From: Phycomyces nitens
Lineage: Eukaryota; Mucoromycota; Mucoromycetes; Mucorales; Phycomycetaceae
Length of the DNA stretch: 64,000 nucleotides
Assembly (NCBI GenBank): GCA_022702545.1
Contig: JAHRBC010000003.1
Coordinates: 2,232,001 to 2,296,000, forward strand
Reading direction: 5' to 3'
In this document: in pieces, positions 22,431 through 34,320 of the stretch
How positions within the stretch are numbered: position 1 is the stretch's first letter
Layout of the letters: every line of letters starts with the position of its first letter
The notes under the pieces: model-generated
Told to the model about the DNA's origin: nothing
Database searches by the model: none
What the model saw: only the letters and a program-made list of their open reading frames with translations
Program-made: the position numbers and the translations under genes

Positions 22431-25405
22431 ATGAACAGCCAATTTAACCAGACCGAAGACGTTGCTAAAAAGCACGTTTGTGAATTGAACAATTGTGGCA
22501 AGCGCTTCCGGTACCCAAGTGATCTTAGACGTCATAAGAAAACAACCCATAGATCTACAGAGACCGGCCAGTCCTCCACCCTGAAGTTCAGAACACTCAT
22601 GACACCAAACGACAACTTTTTCAATAATGAACAACCATCGGTAGATATCTCCTCCTCTGCCTCAGTTGGCCCTGTTCCTGTCGATCTCAGTGACATGGTG
22701 TTCCATGAAAACGACGAGGCCGAATATCACAATCTCATGGATGAGGAAGAGGATGAAGACGAACTTTTGGACGAAAACGTTACATTCACGGAATATGTTG
22801 GTAATGAACCTGAAGCAGTAGCCGATGAGATTGAGGATCAAACACCAATTGTTGCCAATGGAGAGTTTTTTCCTTTCAGAGACAAGATACACCAATTGGT
22901 GTATCAATTCTACTATCGATCTGGAGGAGACATCTCGCAAAGTTTGATGAAAGACATCATAAAGCTCCTCAGCGATGTTACGAAAGCCAAGGTCGATTAT
23001 CCTGAAGCAAAAGTACCTGCAGCTGATTTGATCTTCAACTTTGATGATAAGAGAAGAACGAAGAACCAGATTCCCTTGTTGAAACAGACAGAGCACAAGG
23101 TTAAGGTTCAAAAACTGTCAATGGTCAAGAAGTTGAACAAACCTTGACTTTTCATATGAATCCTCCTTCCGAGGTGCTGAAGTTGTTGGTTGCGAACCCT
23201 TCAGTCACTGATCATTTGGCAAAACTTCCTGATCATACTGAAGGCGAGCTTGTGGATAACTACCAGTCGCAGAAATGGAAAACTGAAAGCTTGTTTCAGC
23301 ATCCAATGGTGTCTATTCAGATGAATAGTACGGTGAAAGATATCTGGGTTGGTGATCTTGTCGAGGCTGGTCGGATGCAAATGATTGTGGACAGATTCTA
23401 TACACTGAATCATTCAACTGTTATGGCTGAGGGTTATCAAGTTGTCACTGTCGATAATAAGCTCTACCTCCACAATATGCCTGAGAAAACTTCTGTCGAA
23501 ACTAGGAAAATTTCAAACATTGCTTGCAATTGTCCTGAAACATTGTCCTTGAACTTTGAAAGTAATGTTCTTGGTAATCCTGATCTTCATGCCATATCTA
23601 CCACCATTATGAGTAAAATCACCAAACCAAACCTGCTCAAACGTCCTTCTCTGTCTCCCGCTCGTCAATTCATGCCCGTGAAAGTAATTCCTTTGAATTT
23701 CTTTACTGATGATATGAGTGGAAACCGAACAAAAAAGCACAACAAGTTTGATAGTTGGATTATGGTTCCTGCTGCCTTACCTCTTTCCGAAAGGCATGCC
23801 CTTCAAAACACTGCATTCATATGTACTGATCATTTGCTGTCCGCAATGCAGATGCTCCCTGCAATTGTCGATGATCTTGTTTTGTTGGAAAAAGGAGTCG
23901 AAATGCTTTTGCCTAGTGGTGAGGGTGTCGTCGTTGTTGCTCCACTACAGTTTATCACTGCTGATAATGCCCGCCATTCAGAAATTGCTTCAAGTCGTGG
24001 TGCAATATCGAAGATGCCTTGTCGCAAGTGTGTTTGGGAGCTGAAGACACCGGGAACAGTAGATGGTAGCGACTATCATTGTACTCCAAGATCCGAAGAT
24101 GTTGTTGCTCAAATGCATGCTCAGTATGTGGCTTCCGGTGGAGATAAGACGTTGTTGGTAGATGCTGACGCAGGCTATAAACTTGTTGGTGGCCAAGCTT
24201 TGCTGAAGCTAAAGTCTTTTGATACAATGAAGGACTGCCCCATTGAGCTTCTTCATACAATTATGCTTGGTGTAGGCAAAGCTTTAGTGAAATGTCTACT
24301 CGGAGATCATCTGAAACCTGCCGAGAAAAGCATATTAGAATCAAGACTCCATGGATATATTTCAAATGGTTTCTCAAGAAGACTTCGTTCCTCTCTTCGC
24401 TTACACGGTTCTTTCTTGGGCAGAGACTACAAAATTCTTGTCCAGCAAATTCCAATTTTGTTGAATCAATTGATTGACTCTGGAGAGATTAGACCTGACG
24501 AAGGAATCATGCTGATAAAAGCATGTTTTGAAAACCTGGGCAAGTTGGCTTCGCTTTCCTATGTCAGTAGAATCAAGTCCAACTCAAATCTGTACCTGAA
24601 ACAAATTGCATCGACATACAATGATCTTCGTCTTTCCGTGTTATATCACAATGCCTTCATCAAACAGAAACGTCCAACAAGATCAGGTCACAGCATCTAT
24701 AATTCCAGCAAAATGCATATTATGCATCATCTTGTCGATGACATTTATCGTTTTGGCTCCCCAATTTTCTACGAAACAGAAAAGGGTGAGCAATTCAATA
24801 AGTTTATCAGAGAGTGTCTTTTCCGGACGAATAGACATAATCCTTCTAAAGATGTTGCTGTTGCTTTCGCAAAAAGAATGATGGCTTATCATATCCTGAG
24901 TGGTGGTTCTTGGTCGGTGGCGGACATTGTCAATCCTGTCAAAGCTTCTCACAAAGTTCTTGAAAGTTCTGCTTCCTTTGGCTCGACAATAAGAGACTTT
25001 GCTGACAATGATGACAATGAGAAAACGATGAAGGTTGGATCCGCTGGCATCTTTAAAAACAGCAGCAACAACCTGCTTATTGGAGAGGTCGCCAAGTTTG
25101 ACAGTACAAATGGTGTTTACACCATCATTGAATACGCTCTATGGTGTGATCAAGGCCAAGTCACCAGATTTCGCCCATCCAGTGATGAAGATGCAAGCCT
25201 TAGTGTCTATCACACTTGCAGAAAAGATCGCGGTGGAAATCTGTACGCCGAAAAACTGCTGGAGACAAAATCAATTATTAGAGAAACAGATTGTCAGTTC
25301 ATAGAAATGCTTGACATTTCAAGAAGATCTGATCACTTTAATTTAATCAACACCAGCAAGTTTGGCACCTTCTGGTGGGCATTGTCACACAAAAACAACT
25401 TATAA
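22431..25405 (+). pseudogene. Plavaka-like transposase of element E, one frameshift
   Basis: The first frame (22431 to about 23110) starts with a classical C2H2 zinc finger: C17, C22, H35 and H40 in CELNNCGKRFRYPSDLRRHK. An acidic segment (DEEEDEDELLDENV) follows, then a conserved block IHQLVYQFYYRSGG. The second frame (about 23110-25405) has TFHMNPPSEVLKLL, the core motif TDDMSGNRTKKHNKFDSW, PCRKC, CPIELLHTIMLGVGKAL, HIMHHLVDDIYRFGSP and FYETEKGEQFNKFIR followed by TNRHNPSKDVA. These motifs are those of the fungal Plavaka-type transposases of the CMC group. Comparison with F places the frame change in or near the A-run at 23109-23114, a one-base indel. All else is open, so the copy is young or the indel is a sequencing error. 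Confidence 0.85.
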
Positions 25406-25662
25406 AAATAAAATAAATTCCATTTTGCCTTTATGGTAACTCATTTTTGCAACCGAAGTTCCGATGTTATTTTATTGGATGAAAAAAAATTCTGTCGTGG
25501 CTTCAATCGATTCTTGTGTTTGAAACGCAGATTTTTCAAAAAAAAATTGAATTTCCACCATTTTGAGTTATCTAATTGGCTGGGAGAGGAATTTTTACTA
25601 TAAAAGGTAACGAAACTCCCTGGGTGTGTACTATTAAAATATATATTTTTTAATAGAACATG

Positions 25663-26156
25663 CACTACAAAAGTCTAAGGGTATGTGATATTTAGTAGTA
25701 GAAAAGGGACGGTGGATACTTTGAGACTCTTTATTGTGATTGAGAAAAAGTTAAAGTTATGTCCAGTCCTTGATTCAAGAAGTGTGTTAACTTAGTATTT
25801 ATAATTATTGTTATAATTCTTATCAGCTTGGATATTCATTATCATAATAGCTGTGTTATTAGTTAATAGGTATTTTGGGACTTTGTCCCACAATAGATTG
25901 GGTATGGTATTTTCATATTTGGATAAGGATTTCTGGATGGTATAGTTTGTCTTGATTTTAGATAATCCAGCTATCTGGGTTTATATATCACTTTTCTCTG
26001 ATATACCATTATGCCAAATACAACAGGGTATTATGTAGATAAAACTTATAAAATAAGCTACTTAATTGTATAGTTTTACTATGCTTTTGGTAATATATAA
26101 TCGTGATCCGTAGTAGACTAAAAAGATATGGGGGTGAACTGAATCATCCTACCTAC
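25663..26156. mobile_element. CMC element G, left part only
   Basis: It starts CACTACAAAAGTCTAAG at 25663 and is the longer relative of element D: 26027-26156 matches D's 16913-17040 nearly base for base, while 25681-26026 has no counterpart in D. It stops at CCTACCTAC, where element H begins. The rest of G, expected to resemble D after 17040, is not found to the right of H. No gene is seen in the visible part. Confidence 0.8.
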
Positions 26157-27652
26157 CACTGCAAAAAAATGTACGATTCCCAGATGTGATAGTAAGTGAA
26201 ATCCCGAGGCAAATAAATAAAAAATCCTAGAATTAAATAGAAATATTACTCTCCAGATATGAATGACAAGTCATATGAGATGTTGCAGTAATTCGGCAGA
26301 TATAATGCTCTAGTTTTGGGCATGTCGGTTCATTAACCTCAAGGAGGTACAGAACTGTAACTGAAAGTGTATATTTTATCTCTTTTCAGTATAATGTTAC
26401 ATGGATTATTATTTCAAGGTCAATAATAAGATCTATTTTTGACAGATCAAGATTCAACTTTCATTACTTTCCCTTGTCTATCCATTCAACTATCTTCCAC
26501 CAGACGTGTATTTATTGGCTGTTTAATATTTTTGAGGCTTTGAATACTTTCAATTGGTAATTTATTATATACTTCTTTATAATAGATTATGGCAAATAGT
26601 TTACGAATATGTTTTTATTGATAAAAATTTTTCTCATAATATACAGCCTAGTAATTTGGTCTAGATTCATGGCTATAGCTATATTCACGGTATACTTATG
26701 TTTACCTTTTTAAAACATGGGTCGAGAGCATGGCCGACTCTTTAACTACTGCTTTGAATGGCTGAAGTGGTTGACAGAACAGAGTAGATGCTCCATATCT
26801 TGAGAGCGAATTTTCAGGCATACCAAACAGTATTTCATGATAGATAATGATATAGCCATCAAAAAATGTGTACGTGTAATAGAAAAGATATCTATATTTT
26901 CTGTTAGAAAAGTAATAGGAATGACTGATTACTTACCAAGACAAACTGGTTTGTTGGGTATTCCATATCTTTGTTAAAACGCGGCAATTTTGTTTAATAT
27001 AAAGAGCTGATAGTAAAGACAGAATATATTAGTATTAATAGTGATAAAATATTCAAACATACCAAGTACATTCCCTCCATTCAACTTCATCATTGTCATC
27101 TTTGGCCATTGCAATTGAAAGGAGTTGTTTTTGAATCTACAAGATGAAGATTACTGATTAGCAACAGCAATAAAAAATAGTGTGCCTATTTACGTTTTTC
27201 TTGTGTAAGCATGAATAAAAGTGACTATAGGACATCTTTTAGATAATTGAAAAAATATTAAAGGTTGTTTTTAATTGCGTGAAAATTTTTTAAATACTTA
27301 CCAGAGAGTATAAAAGAAGCAAAAAGAAAAAAGAAAGAGAAAAAGGGAAAATTAGGAAAAAAGAATCCATACGCATTTTTAGATTATAGTAAGCCCTAAT
27401 AAATTATGAGAATAATGGGATTATGAAAACTGTGTGTCCACAAATTCATTTTATTTTGCTGTACTCCGAAAATATACTTTTTTTCAATATATAAATATAG
27501 TTTTTTTGACAAGTAATATTATTGTTCTTACCTGACACTACACCCACTACTACAGCTTATTATGTAAGTCTATATATTCAAGGATATATATAATAAAAAT
27601 ATATTAATCTATGTATTATTATTATTTTATTTTAAAAATATTTATTTAGAAA
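26157..27652 (-). other. Left region of H: splice-signal ladder like that of A
   Basis: The stretch is nearly identical to 3020-4514. Here the donor near 26933 reads GTAAGT on minus where A has ATAAGT, so H keeps the better splice pattern. The open minus-strand stretch at about 26702-26927 is conserved with A's (motif FFDGYIIIYHEILFGT). Coding status is unresolved. Confidence 0.3.
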
Positions 27653-28884
27653 ATGTCCCCAACCCAAGCAAACTCAGGACGCAAAGCCAGAGCAAATCCA
27701 GCTGCTCCAATTGACCGTGTTGTTGCTGGTCGTATCAGCCAGCGTGAGATTATGCCTAGATCTCCTAGTACTGGTGAGGGAAGTAGCCAAGGCAGGACAG
27801 AAATGGCCGCTATCCTTGAAGACTTGAGGTTCCTCAAGTCCAGAATGGGAATGGTCTATGACATCGCTGGCAAGACCAACAAGACCATGAGTACACTCAT
27901 AGAAGCCCATGCCAGTGGTGTCCAGAGCCAGCTCCCTCTTGGCCAAGCTGGTTCCGTTGGAATGGTTCCTTCTGTTGGCCCCTCCAGCTCAATTAGTCCC
28001 AGTGATATGCGCGCGATTGTCTTGGTATGAATATTATTATTGTTTTGTAAAAAAATATTTTCTCACAAATTATATCCAGGAACTTATTGAGAATAAGATG
28101 TGGAAGAAAGACCTTGACTCCGAAGATCCAGCTCTGATTGCTGAGAACGAAGGCAAGCAGAAATGGAATAAGGATGAGAGGATCGACTACCCAGACAATG
28201 TCAGGGTCATTAACTACATGAGAGACTACATTCTCTCACAGCCTCGTGCTGCTGGTTTTTGGCCTGGCATGGTAGTGCAAAAACTAAAAAATAACTATAA
28301 GTACTACCATCGCGTTGCAAAGATGACTGAAGAGCAGTCTATTGCAAAGAAGAAAAAGGTTCGGGCCAACAGCAGGCTTGTCGAGGTTAGTATAAAGACA
28401 ATATGATATTTTTGACTTAATCTGAAAATTTTTCTAGATCCACTTGCGCAGGGTGGCGGTCTACAAGCATCACTGGAGGGCAATTGATGAGGAGATGGGC
28501 CATAAGCCTGAAAACTCTGAGGAGATGGCCTATCTCCATGTCCTCCAAAAGGATGTGATGTCTGATGGTGAGTCGGGCATGGAAGACATTGCACCTGGTA
28601 TCACCATGCGTGTTCTCCATGTTGCTCGTCCCAGCTGGAGAAGCGATGAGGTAATTAATATTTTGTAGAGTGATGTGCTGAGTGCTGATAAAAGACTGAT
28701 AAATTTAATATAGTTGAACCGGCTTCTGGAGGTCATTGACTGTTTTTCAAGAGAGGATGATCTGAAACGGTCTGGACCAAAGACAAAGACAAGAATGCCC
28801 AGACAGCAAACATCAGTCAAGGAGATTCCTGCCCCAAGTCACCTGACTTTGAATTTGCCTGTCTGGACATTCAAAAATGAATAA
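27653..28884 (+). CDS. Gene 1 of element H: TNPA-like accessory protein, 353 aa, intact
   Basis: Exons 27653-28024, 28080-28385, 28438-28650 and 28714-28884 join in frame with the same borders as in A; the two proteins differ at only a few residues (for example KLKNN against KQKNN). It shares the possible coiled coil near residues 50-80, the FWPGMVVQK block, AKKKKVRANSR and VARPSWRSDEV. No named domain is recognised. It is the best-preserved gene 1 in this sub-family and is convergent with the transposase, with 95 bp between stops. Confidence 0.75.
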
Positions 28885-28979
28885 ATCTTTGTTTTTGTCT
28901 TTTTTACTTTTTAAACACATGATTCGCAAAACAACCTATAAAATTATAATTAAAACCAAGAGAGATAAGATAAATATAT

Positions 28980-31900
28980 TTAGGCGGAAACCTTTCTAGG
29001 CAAGGGGACAACTAGTTTTTTGTTAATGTTACTACTAGATTTATAATCCACAATTGCAACAGGCAGGAGAATCTGATGGACAGGAAGAATGCTTTGAAAG
29101 TCAAGAGCTGAAAATTCGTCCTTGTGAATCTCAATGCCTTCAGCCTCTCTGGTGGTGTCTGACGTAGTTTTGAACCAGTTCACAAAAGCAAAGGTGTGTT
29201 GACTGTTATAGGCATTTCCACGATGTGAAGAAGAAACAGCAGGGCTAAATGCGTGAAAAAATAGATACTGAATCTCTCCAACATACGCGTACACTGCCTT
29301 GGTCTTTTCCTCAACAAATAATGCTTGGATGTATGATCCTTTTTGATTTCTACCACTCCTTCCTTTGAACATCTGGCCTAGAATACTGACAGACTTGAGC
29401 ATTTCAATCCAGTCATTGACAAAAGCAGAGGAAGCCATGGTGTCATTACAGCCTTTGATGGACCTGTCATTGTAGGCAACCTGGTAATATTCCACCAAAC
29501 AGTCATATTCTGCCCTACTCATCATACTCATGGGCTTCTTTTTCAATGGGAGTGTTGATGGTGGCAAAGGCTCGTTACCATATACTGTTATCAATGGATT
29601 TTCAGCATATTCAACAAAATCAGGCAATGAGAAGGTAGAGAAATAATGAGAATGTGCTGGCGTGGATATAGTGTCTGGGGTATTAGTAAACATGCGAAAG
29701 ATATCTGACAAATGATATCCATTGGCTGTGCTCAGAAACCCACGAACAAAATCTGCCTTTCGTGTATCCTCAACAAAGCTTCTCATGTATGTGGCCTCGA
29801 ATCTACCTTTCCTGTTTGTGTTGATGTTTTTGAGGATACTGTTGTACCTCTCAAAACCAAAAAGCCAGTAGCCATAAACTGGACCAAAGTCCAGAACCGT
29901 TTCACGAAGGTGAAGATGGAGGTGCATGTTGGGAGAGAGGAGGTCAGACTCATATAATTGCTCACAACCTTTGCCAAACTGCTCCAGATTGCGATGCGCT
30001 TCCTCAATATTGTCCTCAGAGATACTTGGCTTGGTCAAAAAATGGCAGGCATTTACAAAAAACATCCAATTTTTGAACATTGGCAGTGGCAGCACGTTCT
30101 TCAATACCACGGGAGAGTATACCAAACACCACGACTTCCACTCATCAGCTTTCATGAAGGGGAACCCCTTTGCAATCTTCGTCTTTAATGGAGTATAATC
30201 TGGCGGCAACACCATCTTTTCCACCATCTTCTGCATGGCAACGAGACTCTTATCATTGATTACTCCATCTGCAACCCATCTCTCCATCATCCTCTTGGCA
30301 GTGCCTAAGAAGAGATTGTGCATTGGATCAATGATCGTGCAGCGGACAATGTCAAAGTACTGGAGACGATGCAGTTCGGACCAGCGAACACCACTGGCAA
30401 CTTCAAGGTGCTGCCTCTCAGCTTGAGTGGCTGCATTTCTCCAGACCTCAGCATCCTTACGATTATCATTCTTAGTGCGAAGGAGCCACTTTGAGAAATC
30501 AAATCCAGAATAATCAACAGAGTTCGTTCCAGCTAACCAATTAAACCAACGATTACACTTATGACAAGCATTTGTACTTGTATGGGATGTGAACCCACAT
30601 ACTTTCCTTGCGGCAGGGATGTCACAAGCGACCAGGAAAAGAGCGGCACGGACAGTTGCACCAGATGGGCATTGATGAGTCTTCATTCTGATTCCTTTAT
30701 AGAGATCCTCCAACTCATTGACCAGTGGTTTGAGATAGTGATTTATCTCTGAGGTTTTTGCTTCTCTGGGCCCAGGCATCAAACCAACGAGGATGATATT
30801 TTCCTTCTTGAATCTGACATCACGAGGAAGGTTGTTGACAGCAAGGTAGATGGCACCACAAGAATACGTGACACCATCAAATGGTTGGAACCAGTCAATG
30901 TTTAATGTCAGCATAAGAGAGCGCTCGCTGTCAACAAAGGGGATTCCATTCACATCAGGCAACTCGTTCCACATCACGCCATCATATATATCAAACATAG
31001 TCTTTTCCATCTTGGGACCACGATTCCAAGAGTTGATCTGTGATTCAAAATCAGGCCGAGAAAAGAGTGTTTGGATAGAGTGTTTGATTGACTGGTAGAT
31101 ATACGATTTTTTTGGGACAGATGACAAATTGGACTTGAACAAGCCATGGCCACACAAGGCGCTGTTTTCAAACTTGTCAAATGTACAGAAAAGAGGTGCA
31201 CCATCGTTCTCGTAAATGCTGTGACATTCACCACATGCAACATACTTCTTGATTCCCTTTGTCAATGCATTCATTCCTGCCATATTTTTGAGACCAGAGA
31301 CACTTGATGGGACTCGGAAAGAATCGCCAAAAAATCCAGGATCTTGTTCACGATTGCAATCAAGATAATCGCGCCTTCATTGACAACGTAAAAGGAAATG
31401 AACAGGGCAAGAGCCTTGACTATAAAGCCGTGAATGAAACTCAATTCTGAGTTGAATTCTAGAAACATATTAATCAAAAAAAGCATATTAATATATAATA
31501 TTTATATAGATAGAGTGATTATCAGCTCAGATACTATACAGACCTTCATCATCATTCATCTCGTCTTCACTTTCACTGTCAGAGTCAGAGTCAGAGTCAC
31601 CAACTGAGCTACATTCATCCTCTGCACCAAAAATGGCATCGGACTCAGAGAGAGGTAGGTTTCTAATGGGTTCTTGTACCCCCTCATATTCTTCAACGCC
31701 GTTTTCCAAGTCTGCCCAGGTGTAAAAAAATTAATTTAATAAAAAAACAATAAAATTTTAAGAAATCCTTACCACCAGACTCAAAATCCATGGCCTCTAC
31801 ATTGTCTACGGCCTCAAAGTATTGCTCTTCAGTATCAACAATTTCCATTACTATTTAATTCAAAAATGTATTTATTATTAATTAAATAATTTTCAAATTA

Positions 31901-32071
31901 AAATATAAAATATATCTTACATCTACCACCGAAAAAACTGTTTTTGGCATCTTCTTTAAGCATATGACGCTTAAATGTTTGAGCTGTGAGAAAATTAAAT
32001 CCACCCTCTTTGTTCTTGCAAATAGAACATCTACATTCTTTTGTTCTTGTAGATTTATGGATAGGAGCCAT
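28980..32071 (-). pseudogene. tnp2-family transposase of element H, one-base deletion
   Basis: Exons on minus: 31921-32071, 31773-31850, 31544-31711 and 28980-31458. The main exon is 2479 nt against 2480 in A: a T is missing in the T-run at about 31334-31339 (codons for LDFFGDSF in the family), so the frame is lost early, while the remaining 767 codons from 31283 down are open. Motifs match A: CGECHSIYEN, LTLNIDWFQPFDG, ACDIPAARK, DPMHNLFLGTAKRM, FERYN and the C-terminal YAYVGEIQYLF domain. A and H carry different single lesions, so neither is the parent of the other's defect. A homopolymer sequencing error is possible. Confidence 0.85.
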
Positions 32072-33576
32072 TGTTTAATAAATAATTGAAATGTTTTGGT
32101 TTAACAGTAAAGAAGATATATTCAGGTACAGTTTATTTGATATACTTTGAGTTTAATAATTATTTTTTTCATGCTACACAATTGCCTACACCCAATAAAA
32201 TCCATCAAAAATATTTTTTCTCTCTGAACTCACAAAAAAGGGCCTGAGCTAGAAAATTGACCTTTATATCCCATACCTACTGTATCAACTACACATATGG
32301 GAATCGGGGGTATTTTTGCAGTGAATGAATATAACTCGTTGGTTAAGATAATACAATAAAGTGGAACAATAATATAGTCAAGGAAAGGGGGAAAAAAGAA
32401 CAATAGCGACTAAGATTCAATTTAACAATAACAGAAATTTACAGAGAATTGAAACCTGTCAAATCACAATCGATCTGAATTAACCCAATATCCAGGTACT
32501 TCATTTCAATATCATGATAAACTATATATTTACTAATCATTTATTTAAAAGATTCGCGGCTTTCTGATATTTCAAAATAATATTGATGATAATATACATG
32601 GTAAATATAAAAAGATTGTTATATTTTCTCTTATTAATTCATTATTTTTTAGTTGAACATATTGCAATCCATGTTCTGTATTTTGCTTTTATCCCGCAAC
32701 TCTCAATATGTATGCAAACATCTTGTATAAGCTCTTACTATTTGCCAAATACTACTTTAGTTATCACATTTTATATCTGCAATCTGGAATAAATATTTGT
32801 CTATAATTGCATATAGCTTTATGGGTAAATATAAAATGAAAAATATGAAAATTATTTTAAAAATTAATATCTGTTACTTCTTTTATCACAGATATGTAAA
32901 TACCTATTCACAAGAAACTCACCTGCTTTATTTGTCTTTTACAAGGAGTATCTACCCATATGATGTCTATATATCAAAAGATATACTCTATAGATGAGTA
33001 ATATTTTTGAAATCTAGGTCTAGAACAAAATTCTAAATAATATTTTCCTAAAAATAAAAATAATAAAATAAACTATTCATAAATGATTTTTCATAAAAAT
33101 ATTTATAAAAAATGTGAGAATCATGTAGCTGTTCAATGAGAAGCTGTTATTATAGTGACAGTTAAAATATAATCCAATAAAATAGCACTATTGATATGTG
33201 AAATAAAACATTTGTGCATTTCTATAATCCTTAAACCATTGTTTTCTTGATTCTTAAAAGAAAACAAAAATGCAACGTTATACAAGAACATCTGTTTTTT
33301 TTTAAAAAAAATAATAATTTATAGTCAGTTTGTATATGGTAATACTATAGTTCTTCACACCCACCGATTTTTATTCTAGTCCCGCAGACGAAAGAGTATT
33401 TATAGTTTTAGCGAAATACATACCATATATGGAGTCAAAGTTATACAAAGCTTCTGCTAAAAAAAGATTTGATATTTGGGGGGTAGGGCAAATAATTGGT
33501 AAAATACATAAAATGTAATAATATTATTGGTTTAAAAATATATTTTTTTATTGAAATAAATTTTAGTTCCTAATAA

Positions 33577-33691
33577 TACAGCCTACTATTTACGTACTAT
33601 TTACATACTATTTACATACTGTATAGCCTACTGTATAGCCTACTGTATAGCCTACTACACAGCCTACTGCATAGCCTACTACACAGGCTGC
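33577..33691. repeat. Short tandem array in the F subterminal region
   Basis: About three units of TACTATTTACA are followed by about six 12-bp units of the type CTGTATAGCCTA, ending with an inverted variant (CACAGGCTG). In CMC elements such subterminal repeats are often binding sites for the element's DNA-binding protein; that role is inference. Confidence 0.7.
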
Positions 33692-33699
33692 AATAGCTA

Positions 33700-34120
33700 C
33701 ACTACTAAATGCTTCATAGTAATGCCATAATGATGTCTAAGAGACTTACCTACAGTACAGTAGATGAGTTAGTTATGCTGAGCATGTATATCCTTAGGAT
33801 AATAATATAAATACCTTTTTTTTACAATGGAAAGACAAGATGAAGGGCCTATAAATGTAGCAATGATAAGTAAATGATGTATACATATAATGTGGAAATA
33901 AGATAATAGCATACGTACATACCAAGTATAAGGCTTGTATTTCTCGGTAAGTCTATACATATAACAATACCTATTGACTAATAATAAAAAAGTTAGTAAA
34001 GGTAAATGTAACGCGTGTTTTATCATACCTAGTGTTTTTCGTGTGAAAGTATGAAGCTAAGCTTTTCTTACTATGAAGGTTATGTGGTAATGACATACAA
34101 GTAAATGATTAGCATTAATA
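33700..34120 (-). other. Upstream divergent region of F: minus-strand splice signals
   Basis: Complement donors occur at CTTACC (33745), CATACC (33919) and CATACC (34024). An open minus-strand stretch crosses the region (33769-34026) but also crosses probable introns. One unit reads YCYMYRLTEKYKPYT just before a TACTTG|GTATGT donor, the same donor context as in elements A and H. It may be a counterpart of the divergent exons in E and N. Weak evidence. Confidence 0.25.
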
Positions 34121-34260
34121 AGCTGATGTAATAGAGTCATCTTATTTTTTCTTTTGTTTAGAACGTGAAAAACATAAGACAAAAATAAGAATTGCTTGGA
34201 AATTCCTACGTAATGACAATTGTGACTAGCATTAACTTACGTCAAAAGGTTCCTTAATTC

Positions 34261-34268
34261 TATAAATT
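34261..34268 (+). promoter_or_regulatory. TATA-like box upstream of F transposase
   Basis: TATAAATT lies 53 bp upstream of the ATG at 34321. Its spacing is similar to that of the TATA-like box of element E. Confidence 0.4.
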
Positions 34269-34320
34269 AGCCCACCTTTGTTTCTAACAAATTGTTAAAG
34301 TCCTTTCATACACTATAATT

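Larger units (their letters stand above)
21220..25628. mobile_element. Plavaka-like DNA transposon E, 4409 bp, duplication TA
   Basis: Left end CACACCCAAGGAGTATTTCG at 21220; right end CGAAACTCCCTGGGTGTG ends at 25628. TA flanks both sides (21218-21219 and 25629-25630), a 2-bp duplication. Element F has the same CACACCCA terminus and also a 2-bp duplication (TT), so the two define one terminal class. E carries a transposase gene on + and, upstream and divergent, short spliced exons on -. It is inserted in the right terminal repeat of the Tc1 element. Confidence 0.85.
19663..25662. mobile_element. Tc1/mariner-like element, dead, split by E and probably by G
   Basis: The left end begins CAGTAGGTGGATAAAGGG at 19663 directly after a TA in gypsy integrase. 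About 190 bp inward the same motif occurs inverted (CATGCAAACCCTTTTGCCAC near 19855), and a copy in the expected mirror position lies at about 21064-21085 (GTGGAAAAAGGGTTCACATA). The outer right copy is not contiguous: sequence resembling it (TAATAGAACATG) appears only after element E, at 25651-25662, and stops where element G begins. So the right terminal repeat was hit twice. Right-end assignment is inference. Confidence 0.65.
26157..32323. mobile_element. CACTA/CMC DNA transposon H, sister of A, 6167 bp, no target duplication
   Basis: Left end CACTGCAAAAAAATGTACG at 26157 and right end GGGTATTTTTGCAGTG at 32323 match A end to end, with a near-constant offset of about 23137. Gene layout is the same. 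Unlike A, its flanks differ: TAC on the left (inside G) and AAT on the right, and G does not resume after it. H therefore sits at a rearrangement point or an assembly join between two copies of this repeat. Confidence 0.9.

Noticed and set aside
22431..25405. TET/JBP dioxygenase or KDZ cargo near the Plavaka-like transposases
   Set aside because: Such genes are known neighbours of some fungal transposons, but no matching motif was found in E or F.
33577..33691. CRISPR-like short repeats
   Set aside because: The units are directly adjacent without spacers and the genome is eukaryotic; it is a simple tandem array in element F.
33769..34026. Single-exon protein of 85 aa on minus
   Set aside because: The ORF crosses probable introns with GTATGT donors; at most parts of it are exons.
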